The position numbers were made by a program, and so were the translations under genes. Positions 26,306 to 38,763 of a DNA stretch of 64,000 bases are shown here, piece after piece. Position 1 is the first letter of the stretch; the number at the start of each line of letters is the position of its first letter. The notes below the pieces were generated by a model. The model had not been told where the DNA came from and searched no databases. It saw only the letters and a program-made list of their open reading frames with translations. The DNA is from Vespula vulgaris (taxonomy: Eukaryota; Arthropoda; Insecta; Hymenoptera; Vespidae): assembly GCF_905475345.1 (NCBI RefSeq), contig NC_066587.1, positions 9,725,070 through 9,789,069 on the forward strand, in the 5' to 3' direction.

Positions 26306-26545
26306 GGTGGTGGTGGTGGTGGTGGTGGTGGTGGTGGTGGTGGTGGTGGTGATGATGTGATGATGATGATGATAATGGTGGTGGTGGTGGTGGTGGTGGT
26401 GGTGATGATGATGATGATGATGATAATGGTGGTGGTGGTGATGATGTGATGATGATGCTGATAATAACATTAATGATGATGATGATGATGATGGTGGTGA
26501 TGACGATGATGATAATGATGGTGATGATTATAATGATAGTAATAG
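25983..26545. repeat. Compound trinucleotide array (AAT, GAC, GAT, GGT)
   Basis: A 560-base block in which every sub-array keeps a three-base period: AAT to about 26117, then GAT/GAC, GGT, GAT, GGT again, and mixed GAT/GGT. The sub-arrays differ by single substitutions and look like successive expansions of point mutants. Long open frames through it (poly-His, poly-Val, poly-Met) are artefacts. Confidence 0.95.
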
Positions 26546-26558
26546 TCATACGCGCAGA

Positions 26559-26563
<5 letters not shown>

Positions 26564-26599
<36 letters not shown>
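26564..26599. repeat. (TA)n microsatellite
   Basis: About 18 TA units just after the trinucleotide block. Confidence 0.95.
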
Positions 26600-26607
<8 letters not shown>

Positions 26608-26882
26608 CTTTTCTGTACAACAAATTGGTTGCATTCTTAACAAGTGTGTCAAAATCTTACGTGCAGCAAAGAATTAGTATAAATTGAAATATGTTTTTTG
26701 CAATGTTTTTCCTTTATTTCAACTTGAAGAGTTAATTTGACGTAAGATAATTTAACCAAGATTAAACGCATTGAGAAAGCCTCGTAACTTTGGCAAGAAA
26801 TAGGGAAAAGCAAGGTGCGTAAGTAACGCATATATCCTATATGTGTATGTGATGCACGCGCGCGCGTGTGTGTACATATTTA

Positions 26883-26935
<53 letters not shown>

Positions 26936-28093
26936 ATATATAGAAAAATTGGAATGCTTTTTACGATAGCGGTAAACAAAATACTTTTTTTGATATAATA
27001 AGAGAAAGAATATACATTAAATTGATAAAATATCAATCATATAAAACTAAGTATTCTGTTCTTATTTATGGTATATTGATTTGGACAATGTCACGTTGAA
27101 AATATCTTCATTATTTATCTGTTTTTATTTCTCAGTTTCGTATTATATTTCCCAAAGCGTGTATATAACTACGTGGTAGCAACTCATAGAATAAATTATT
27201 CATGTAATTGTAATATCTCACGAAATCGATATCAATGACTGACTATGTTATTGTTTGTGTGTTAAAATATTTTATTCTAATTTTCTAATTCGCAAAATAT
27301 TTAAAATCGATATCGTTAAATGTTGTACATACTTATAAAACATATGTGAAATTGATGTGCGTGCACGAATGTGTGTGTATGTGTGCGCGCGCGTGTGTGT
27401 GCGTGTGTGTATGTATATATAGACCGTTTATCCATAAATGGTTTATTAGATTATACATTTCTTTTTAAATTATACAAAATATTATAAAGACTGTTATAAA
27501 ACACAAAGAAACGAGGCTTTTCTGTTGTAGATCTAATTTTCATTTTTCCACTTAAATGAGCAACACCATTTTTTATACAATACGTGATTGCGAATCGATC
27601 AGTAATTGCTGAGAAGTATACAAAGGCTTATTTATCCGCTGTTGTATTAACTTCGTCTTACATTTGTTATTAGAACCCTCTTACGATTATTATTCTTAAT
27701 AATATTATATTTATCTACACGTTTTTTTTATTTAGCGAACTTGCGCTTCTTAAGAACTAGGTTTTTGTGGTCTAGTTTTTCATTAAATTTATATATTAAA
27801 AGAATAGAAAAAAAAAAAAGATAGAGAATAGATGAAGCCAGAGAGAAGAAGGAGAGAACGGTAATATGCGTATTTTTAGTAGAATTTTCAATGTTACATT
27901 CTACTAGTAATGGCCATGTTTTCATTGTCTATTATCGTGCACAGCAAATTTTAAGAGATTCGATATCTCGGTTTGGAGACGAGAAAAACATAATACTTTG
28001 AATTGAATTTGTATTGCCCCAGATAATCATTTTTCTTTTCCTGTCATTTTTTTCGAAATAGTAATTCATTATCTCCCACAAAGGAGGGAATAC
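26600..28093. other. Intergenic with microsatellites
   Basis: Non-coding. Contains a TA array at 26886-26942 and a GT/GC-rich alternating purine-pyrimidine tract at 27371-27422, which is of a kind able to adopt Z-DNA. No gene recognised. Confidence 0.6.
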
Positions 28094-28099
28094 TTTATT
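28094..28099 (-). terminator. Candidate poly(A) signal of the UNC93-like gene
   Basis: AATAAA on the minus strand, about 1.8 kb past the UNC93-like stop codon. It closes a stretch that is richer in G and C than the flank, consistent with a long 3' UTR, but nearer ends cannot be excluded. Confidence 0.3.
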
Positions 28100-29876
28100 G
28101 TCATTTTGTTTAATCTTTTACTAGGAAGGACAAGTGGAATTTGAAAAGAGCATGAAGGAACTGTTCGGAGGAATGCACCGTTCGATTCTCTTTCCGAGGA
28201 ATCGCAAGGTCGATCACGACACTTATTTTTCTCTTCCGTCGATGTTTCCTCTTTCTTTATCAATATCTTGCAATTCGTATAATATATCTCTATTATATAA
28301 TATGCAAGGAATAATAGTAAGATAGAGAGATCCGAAAGAACAATAAATCGCATTAAATCCGCGAAATTCAGGTGAAGCTTCAGACTTTGATTCGGAGGAA
28401 GTTGAATGAATGATTCGTGATTAATGTTTTTGTGAAGATGGACGAACAGCGACGAGGAATAACGAGGAGCATGCTAATGAGAGAAATGAGAGGTTGTACT
28501 TTGAAACCTTTCCTACCTTGGAGTATGCTCAGGAAGGTTCCTGACCTCTGAGACGAGAAACTATAGCGATGGGATACGGACGAAGACAAACGATTGCCTT
28601 TCTTCGTTGAATAACGAACGATAGGGTGATTCGTGCCGTTGGTACACAACCGGACTCTAAAAATAATCCTTGTCTCGCGCCAGACGTTTAAAAAAAGAGC
28701 TAAGATCCCTTTAGAAGGATGCACCGAAGAGAGGAGTCTTCTCTTTTGCTTGGAGCTCGCGGAATTTAAACTCTGACGATCGTCGGTAAGAAAATTGTAT
28801 ATTCTCTCTTTCTTTCTCTCTTATACTCGATAGAACGGGTTTAGGCGAGCCTGAGTATCCATCAGCCGGTGAAAGAAGAGCGAGAAAGAGGAAGAAAGAG
28901 AAGGACGAAGAAGGCATTTGTTCGGAGACCAGAGTCGGTTCTCCGCACATTGGACGGATAAGTAGTTAGCGATACCTATAAATAGGTACGAAGGTAGCTT
29001 ATGTAGGAAAGCACCGTCGCTAGAAGACAGGATTGTCGTGATTTTCCTCTACGGGCTTCTCGTTCTGGCGGGAAAAAGCGGCCAAGCATAAAGGGTTTCT
29101 TTGTAGAATCTTTGCCAAAGAAGAATCTTGATGCGAACGTATCTATCCGTCCAAATAGGTAGGCACGTACGTCGGTTATTCTTTCTGTTTGATCAAGATC
29201 TCGAAAAGAATATTTTTTCCTTTTCTCGTCGCGACGAAGACATCTTGGAATTCGATAGATTTTTTTTGCTTTCTTTCTGCCTACCATCCATGAAGAAACA
29301 AAATATGATTTCGTCGATACGTTCGTATGATTAAGTCGATTACGTTGTTGATATTTGTTCAAGAAATAAAAAGAATTGATTTGATGGGAAGAAAAAATGT
29401 CTTCAATAGATGGCAAATGGATGGTAAATCGACGCCGAATGGATGGCGAATAAACAGTAAATAGACGGCAAATATACGGTAATTTTCCTTTCCCGAACTT
29501 TTCTTTGCGACAAGAGGAATCGCGAAGAGTGGTACTTTCGTTTCATCGCGAAAGACCATCTCATGTCATTTTGCAGGCACATAGTTTTTCACTCTGTTTC
29601 TTAATTTCATTTATAAGACGAGGAGAAAGGATTAGTATCCGAGTTGAGAGAAGAAAAAAAATTGAATTAGATCTAAAACGAAAAGTAGAAAAGGAAAGAA
29701 GGAAGAAAGAAAGAAAGGAAAGAGAAAAGTGGGTAGCCCGAGGTCACTCAAGATCGTCCACAAATTGTTCGAAATATTCTATAGTCCTCGATTTCGGTGA
29801 GAACGCGAAAAAAGACAGAAAAGTGCCTTTTTCCTTTTTTTCGCGTTATCGAAACTTGGTGAACCGATGTGTCAGT
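28100..29876 (-). other. Probable 3' UTR of the UNC93-like gene
   Basis: Directly follows the UNC93-like stop codon. Base composition is less AT-rich than the intergenic DNA beyond 28.1 kb. Open frames of 60-190 codons on both strands are rich in Lys, Arg, Ser and Phe, resemble nothing I know, and are probably chance. The extent is inferred. Confidence 0.35.
29410..29484. repeat. 11-bp degenerate minisatellite
   Basis: Seven tandem units of 11 bases, consensus close to ATGGYAAATNG, drifting from unit to unit. Lies in the probable 3' UTR of the UNC93-like gene. Confidence 0.7.
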
Positions 29877-32800
29877 TTAAAGATGCGTGATGATGATGTC
29901 GTCATCGAGATCGTCCTTCTCATCGTCTGTTTCTTCTGGTTGATTGGCCTCCGCTTGCGCGGCTTTCGGGTCCTCAGCGATAGCCTTCAATCTCCTCTGT
30001 TTACGTCTGTGGAGAAGTTCGACGATTATGTAGCCCATCGTGCCGATCATCAGGACAGTCAATAAAACGTAAAGCTTCATGCGGGCGCACAGGTGTGTAC
30101 TGTACGCGTATGCAATTACGAATCCTGCGCTCTCCCATAGCCTGTAATTCGAAAATGCGGCTTCCTTGTTGCGCCTGAAGAGAGTACCGTAGAGACCTGC
30201 GATAAGGATCATTATTTTTCTTCTTTAATCTAAAAATCTAACGAACTTTTTTACCTATCAATGCTACTAGATCTCTCTGGAATTTTCAATGATTCAACGA
30301 TTATGTACGAAAAAAAAAGAAAAAACAAAAAAATATCGGAATTCTTTTGAACGGATATTCTAAAGCTAATGCAATTCACTAGAATCGTTATTTCTAAGCT
30401 ACATCCAATAACGTAATGATGTGTTTTACTAGTCGTTAAAAACCTATGCTATATATGAATTTCGATCTAACTATCTTCGTCTTTACCTGTTTGAATCGAA
30501 GAAGAAAAGTGACGACTAACCGACCCGAACTTGCTTTTTCATTTTAATTTTTTCATATTCATATGGACAAAGTTTCGGAATATCCCTGAGTAAAAACTCA
30601 GAAGGAACAAGTTTTATTACCGATACGAATGTATCTATACACATATCAACATCGTAGCTCGTCTCTATAAACTCTATAAGCGTGTTTATCTCTTTATGAA
30701 TAAATTCGTAATTGACTTTGTTTTTATTCTTGACGACGAAAAGAAAAACAAGAAATAAAATGAAATAAAAATAAAAAGAATAAAATTAGAAAAATCAAGT
30801 GTTACGGTACTATTCGTCATTGCGTAGGGGCTTTAAGATGGTCAACGATTCATAGATTACCACTAATTATTTGTGATTTGGATCTTGATCTGTCCAAATC
30901 AGATACATATCAACTAATAATACTAACCGTTGACCTGTGTCTGCCAAACGGCGTCACCAACTCCCCAAAGGCCAGAGACTGAATAAAAAATGTATGGATT
31001 ATCCGGGTGTGGTTTCCAAAGAAGCAAGACGACTATAAGACAGGCGTGGACTATGGCACCAAGTGCCATCAACGGTTGCCTGCCTACGAATTTCATGAGA
31101 GAACCAAAGAGCAAGGAGCATCCCGCATTTACCACACCAAAGCAGATCATCACGTATCCCACTTTATGAACGCCTAGAGCGCAAGAGATGTATGCCTGAA
31201 ACCGAAAGCGAAAAAGATTAATTCTTTCTTTGAACCTCCAATTAATGGTCAATAAAATTTCGACTTGGAATTTAAGTAGTTTATGTGAAAAACAAAACCA
31301 CATTCGAATCTTTTCTTCATCATCTGATACTATTTTGAAATAGATGGACAAAGAAAAAAGGTAGTTTCTGTTCGTTCATTTGATTGTTCAACAATAACTA
31401 TACTTATGGTTATAAGCAACATTGATCGAACCGATCGAACAACGTGATCATTATTTGGCTGACGAGTGCATCTGTCGATTTAGTTCAAAATAAATAAAAA
31501 AAAACCAATCTGTCAAATTTCAATCCTTAATCTTCTATAATATTTAAAGCGTGTCGAAGAGCACATATTTTTTTTACACTTAAATAACATGGAGATCTTA
31601 ATTACATTTAGATATCATTTTCTAGAACAGATGATGAATTCACAAAACAATATTTTATATCAATTTTTAGAAATCTTTTGGTCATTTTTGGGGTTTTACC
31701 CATAAAATATTGTTTAATGAACCTAAGAATATTCGCTAAATGAAGTTTACGGAATAGACGTGATTTTTATATTGGACTTAAATTTGTTACATTTTTTTAT
31801 TTATTTTAATAAATGATATTTAAAAATATTAAAAATCTGTCATTTAAATATAAAAAAATATGTGGCCTTCGGCATGTTTTAATATTAAGATAAAGAGCTG
31901 AAATTTGAAGATGATATTTTTTTTTTATTTTGAGCTGAAATAAGTGCATTCATCAAAATTCCTCCAAAGATCAAATAACAACAAATTGGTATATAGTATT
32001 ATGCGTGTACGCAATATATAAATGCGATAGACGTGTAAGTTTTATGAGCAAACCTTAGTATTAGACGTATATCGCGAAATGCTTTTGATAAAGTTTAAAT
32101 TCCATCGTCGGTCGAGGAACTCGAATTATCGAGAATTCAAGAACGAGCCTTCGCACTTAGGACGATATCCTACCTATTGATATTGCTCTTCTCAAGAAAT
32201 ACGCTGATTTTGTTCACTCGATAAAGTGATGTAGCTCCGATTTTTGCATCGCGCGTCATTTGTTCTGACAATATGGAAGAAAATATCAAAATAAAAAAAT
32301 ACTCATTCCATTGGACGACTAAACTTTATGCTTTAAAGAAAGTGCCACCTTTTCATGAATGTTCTTTCAAGAGTAAACAGGAAAATCTGAATCATCCTGT
32401 ATAGCCCCGAGCGCTCACGAGATCGAGCTTGGGTAAATGGAGATGCACGTGAGCCTGTATGCGTGCATGCTGATGTTGCAGGTGAAGAAGAGATACAGGT
32501 ACATAACATTTCAGGTTTGGAAGCGGTATCGCGAGAATAAGATCGCAAGCTATTTATATCGAGCCAGCTGACTCAATGGAGTCAGTGTATGCGTGCACTC
32601 CTGATAGAGAGAAAGAGTAAGGAGAGGAGAGGAGAGGAGAACAGTCGTCATCTTTCTTCCTCTTTCTCTTTCACCATTTAATTGCCCAATTATCCGGCTT
32701 CATCGGCGAATACACTCCTCTTGTCGGACCAGTTTTGAGACGAGCTTGCTCGATCGCACCAGTCGTTGCACTTTTCGCGCCAACTAACGCAGCCGAGTAC

Positions 32801-32959
32801 CCTCGTCGGAAAAAAAGCAAAAGTTCTATCGTATTGCGATTTTTCTCTTTCAAATCGATGAATCAAACAATTATGATTCTTAAAATCGCTAAAAAATATC
32901 GGCTGTACAGAAAATACGAAAACTTAGGTTATTTAAAAGTAGAATACTCTTTTTTATGT

Positions 32960-33021
<62 letters not shown>

Positions 33022-33353
33022 TTATATATATATATGTATTTGATAACGATCACTTAAAAACCATCATTCCATAGTTTATCGGTCGATTATTTTATATAAA
33101 AGCCAATGAAAATATTAAAAATAGACAAATGTACGTTGTCTATATATCACTGTTCATAAGCTGGTTTTACTTCAAACAGCATCTGTATAATTATAAGCAA
33201 CCATTTTATGCGTTACGCAAAAACTTAGTTTGTTAATGAAGATTTATATATTAATGAAATGTATAGGTTGGTATATGAGCGATATAAATGAAATAATTAT
33301 AGTAATAAATATAGTAATAGCTGGATGTAATATAATTTTGGTATGTTTATATA

Positions 33354-33394
<41 letters not shown>

Positions 33395-34414
33395 GTGAAA
33401 AATAATATATTAAATTTTCTTAAGTTATACATAATATTTAGAGTATACGGTGACTAATGGGCAGTGGCGTATATTCAAACTAATTGACAAGGATCTAAGA
33501 AATGAGAAAAAGTTGATTTGCAAGAAAATTACACGGAGCTAGAAAAAGACAGTGGTTGGCCGTGATGAATCCTTTCTAACGCAAGGACCAACCTTCGCCT
33601 TGGTCGGTTCGTAGATATACTTCATATAACTTTAACTCGATTGGAATGGAAAGTGCAATGACGTCAAGAAGAACCTCGGAGGTTCGGAAAAATCGGCGAT
33701 TATTTTCTTAATCTTCTCTCACTTGTCTTTTTTTTATGTTGTCCAGTTTATCTTCGAAATTCACATCGTCACCGCATAACAAATCCAAAGTGTATCAACA
33801 AATTTTTCGCTTTTTTTAAGGTTAAATGCACGTCATACTTTTAAAAACTTTTAAAGTGATCTACATTTCCTTTAATACAATTTACAGATTGTTTTGATCA
33901 TTTCCACCTTGATGGAATCTTGATGTTTATGTAACGTATAAGATTATTTCTAGCCGGTGAAATTTTCAAGAGATGAAAATTCGCGTAACACATATACGGG
34001 ATTCGTTATGAATCTCCGAGAAAATTGCATAAAAATCTTGTGAAAAACCATTATTTCCGGTTTGCAATTTTTATACTAAATTGATGAATGATTCATCCCA
34101 TGGAACGGCTAATTTGAAAAATTCTATCATTGGACGACGACTGAATTGTCACTCTTCAACATTCTTGCTAATGGGTGCTCTATCATAACTATCTAGAAGA
34201 GAACATAATCGCTTTTCGACGATATTGACAATCGAAAGGTTAAAAGTAAAGAAAGGTGATTATGTTAATGAAATGGGAAAAAGAATTTAAGAAATAGAAG
34301 AAATGGATAAGAATAACGATAAAATAGCCTGATGACAATTCTTCGACATCATTTCAGTGGATCGGCAAAAATTATCTCTGGCGCCAGCGAGAAAAGTGTA
34401 AAAAGAGCAAAAAC

Positions 34415-34462
<48 letters not shown>

Positions 34463-35814
34463 ACAAACCGACCGAACAACTGACCGATCATACGGCTCAA
34501 CGACCGACGAGAACCTTCCATTACGGCTCAACCTACGAGTTTCTTTGGAAGTAGGCTACTCGCAACTTTGTTGGACTTTGTCGAAAGATGCTAACGAGCA
34601 AAACATATGTGGATTGGAGCAAAGTACGTGCTCGTTATTAATATACTATTATTTTCTTATCAAGAAATTTTACCTGAGTAAAATCAGCGCCGATGAAGGC
34701 CTGTTCCATACCGATCCATACTGTGATAGGTATTAGTAACTGTTGATAAGGTTTCTTTAGTTGATAAGCGGTCGCGGAGAGCAACTGAATACCACTGAGC
34801 TCTTGACTATCAGCACGCCGTTGCTTTTCGCCGTACCTGCAAATAAAAAAAAAATACCATAAGAAATTCGTTATAATATTTACATATATCTTGAATTTTG
34901 ATTGAATGCTATAAAAAAACGTGGACAATCCTATCTCACTATCTCGACACTATCTCACTATTCGAGGTCTTACGAAAAATTTAACGACGTCGTTTACATC
35001 ATAAAAGCATTTTATTGACGATTATGTTTAAAATGGATATTGATACTACAATTTTTTTATATGTCATTCTTCTTTTCTTTTCATTTTTTCTTCCTTTCCT
35101 TAATGTTTTATTTTTTGTTTTCAAATATTCAAATAGGAGTTAAATACATCGCAAAAATGGAAGCAAATAAAAAACTAAATGTACAAAGAATACTGAGAAA
35201 GCCCTTAAAGCATGCCCTACCATCTAAGCGGTAATTATTTAATGCTAAATTTAGCTGTGTAATATTCACAGGCGTGCGTCGATTCCAACAACTTGGGAAT
35301 CGAAGGATGAGGTCCAGAAACAGAGTGAGAAAACTTACTTCTGTTTCTATGTTTTTGTACGTAGCTATTCAACGATAAACCTAGCTTAACCAAAGACTAC
35401 AACAGTGAATTTGCAAAATAAATCTCACTTGGCGCTATTAAATAGCGCCTTAACACGCTCTCCCAACGACGTCGTACGTTCTCCACTCTTGGCAAATGTT
35501 CCAACCCAGACGGCATTCCAGAGAACACGTTCTGCCGTTTGACTTTCTTGGACCAGCCGAAGCTACGGATACTTTCGAGGTGGACGAGAGCGCGCTGTAC
35601 GCGGTAACTCGAGGTCTTGGCTCTCGCCTATCTTCTCAAAAAACACACCCGAGATTTACGTCCATTCGCGTTGAACCATTCTTATGTAATAGCTTTATTC
35701 TAATCAGCATCTGGGTTACATATTTTTCCTTTTCTTTTTTCTCTTAAGAATCAAATCAAATGGTTAGGAGAAGAGAGTGGACATGTTCTGTTTGAAAGCG
35801 CGTATCTATATATT

Positions 35815-35867
<53 letters not shown>

Positions 35868-38717
35868 TACAACACATTATTTATCAACGTTATGGAAAAA
35901 GACAACACATTCGACATTGTAGGCGTTCGATGCATTCCCAAGCAATCTAGATACATAATTCAACCAAGCACTGATTCATTAATCAACAACGCTCGAAACA
36001 AACAACTTCCTCACAATCGGAAAAACTGCTTTATGATCCACGATTGTGCGATTGTATAACGGGAAATTTCAACTACAATCATAAATTGTTTTTTTTTTTC
36101 AAATACCTTTACGCATACCATGGATACGTAAGATATATAATGAGGATATTGAAAACTGTTAATTATTGCTATTATTACTTCTCACGGTATCACATATACG
36201 ATCGGCTACTCAACCTTGCAAGGTCATCAAGAATTGTTTTATCTTTTTTCACAAGGATAAAGGCAATTGATCTACTTTGGTTAGTAAATCAAACACGGGA
36301 GCATCCAGCACATATGTTCTCGAAGATAGAAATAATTTTTGTCTATTTTATTTTCAGTTAGTATTCAAATTCAAATCATCGTATAATGTCAGGCCAAGCT
36401 TGCGCACACGAATGTACAGGTTTTTGTTTTTTAACCAGAGAAAACTAGCAATGGTCTAACGATGTTTATGATCGTCTACGCGTATAAGTGCTCCATTCGA
36501 GAGAAGAGACTCGCTTGAACCGTTACGACTCGCAACCTTGAAAACTCCGCAATGTGGAAAAGATACCGTGAACGCGTCGTCGATGCGACATCTAACGCGC
36601 GTCTAACAACTTTACGTAATATCGCTCGTAGTATCTCAAGATATTACAGAATTTTTTTTTTTTTTTTTTACTTACGAAAAATGAGAAAAGAAAAAAAGAA
36701 CGCGATGAAAACAGTTTTATGTTAACGAATGATCCGTTTCTTTGAAATTCCAACTATATAAGAATTTTGAAGGCATACGAGTCAACAATTTTTATGGAAC
36801 AATCCTTTCATTACTAAAGATGACTACAATCACCAAACGTCAAGCGTTTGCTGTATACTAAAAGTGACTATATTTTGCCGTTGATATGTATTTGTTCAAA
36901 ATTTCTTTTCTTTGAAATGTTATAATTTCAAGAAATTTAAATCAAATAAATAAAATTATAATAATTATTTATTAATTAATAAAGATCAAATAATTTCCGT
37001 AATACAATAAAGAAGCAATTTTATTATATTCTACAGCTCAACTATCCCGTATAGTGGCAGTATATTGATGATTAACTCTATTGCAGTGAAGGTATTACAT
37101 CGACTTCTAAACCGTCCGCAAAGAATCAATCTGAGAATACTTAACTCGAAGAATGATAGCAGGTTAAATTAACAAAGAGCTGCATTTAAAAAACATCAAA
37201 CTGTTCAATTTTAGGTATCGATCGATTTAGACTTGATTGCTCGAATTCATTTATTAAAGATTACAATTATAAATTTAGATTTGGTTGGACAATACCTCAT
37301 TAAAAGCGTGTTTAATATAGCGACAGAAAACAAACAAATACATATGTACACGTGTATTGATCGAAAAATGCAAATTTCGTAATTCCCGTTCGATTATGCA
37401 ATCTCAAAGCCGTCCGGCAGCACGATGCTTCATTCATCGCCCAGATCTCTGCCGCTCATTGCAGAAAATGGTTAGAATCATTAGAGGTAGCTAATTATAA
37501 TTCGTAAGAGACATTTCCCTCTAGCCTGGGATGTATATCCGTTTCCTGTTTTAAAATTGCATGAATCTGATATGTTTCGTTTCTCAAATCATAGAAGAAT
37601 GATGCGATGCAACCGTTTGTTTTTTTATCAATTCTTTTGATTTTTCGATAAATCCGTTTAACTCTTTCGCTATAGCAGAGTTGACCGCCAGTATGTTGAC
37701 ACTCTACCGGAAAATTAAATCGCGAGTATTTGCTTTAACACAAAGAGCAACATTTAATACTTCGTTTTATTACGCAAATTATTGATTTCTTATTTAAGTT
37801 ATACGAATATAATTAGAACGAATTATAAATAGATATATAGTATATCAGAAGAATATTCATTGCCACGAAGATATTAAGATATTCTATATTCACCAACAAA
37901 GTTCTTAATTGAAGCACAATTTTATTGGAAGACTATAGTTATATTTGATATATAGCGATTTTTCAATATTGGGCGACTATATTCCTATTATTCTTATAGT
38001 AAGGGAAGGATTAACCTTATTTAAATTCATGTTTTTTCGATTATGACGAAGTATCATCGGTATTATATACTCGTTGTACCATACCGATAGTACTGGCCTT
38101 TGCTAACGATATCTTTTCATAACCTAATGGGAGAACTCGTATGCATTAATTACGAATAAAAAATTCCTAGTATACACGCGCACTTACTCGTTCACGTCTA
38201 GCCAACACAGGAAAATGAGATTTTCTAAGACTTTGTAATATGAATCCTACTTCGGCTCAATAATTTGATTGACGGCCTGCCATTAAATGTTGTATAAATT
38301 CTGCATAAATGAAATTATGTAATTGGTATTGTCGAACGATATTTCGGGAAAAATTTTAGATTTTTTCAATCACAAAAAATAAAAATAAAATTGACGGATC
38401 GATTTTCACAATATCTTTTTTACGTCAAGTTTATACTATTATATTTTTTTATCATAATATACAAGGACGTACATTCTCATCGGGCGTTCTACCACAACAA
38501 TGATTGTGATTAACAAGCTATTTTATCGATAATTTTCAATAAAGTGCTTGTCTGTATTTGCGTTCAAAAGATGGTTCCTATATGTTATTAAGACTTCTTT
38601 TTTTTATTATTCTTTTTGCTGTGACAATTTATCGTTTCAACAATTGTTTTTCTCAATTCTTTTTGCCATGATTAAATCCAATTTTTGCACAGTTTTGATG
38701 AATTGTTTCTATATTCC

Positions 38718-38763
<46 letters not shown>

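Noticed and set aside
26021..26549. Open frames of up to 174 codons encoding poly-His, poly-Tyr, poly-Thr, poly-Val and poly-Met
   Set aside because: They are only the three reading frames of trinucleotide repeats.
28976..29416. 146-codon minus-strand frame
   Set aside because: Likely 3' UTR of the UNC93-like gene; composition is low complexity and it overlaps the 11-bp minisatellite.
29505..30065. 186-codon plus-strand frame
   Set aside because: Lys/Arg/Glu-rich low-complexity sequence that runs into the last UNC93-like exon on the opposite strand; its end is an antisense shadow.
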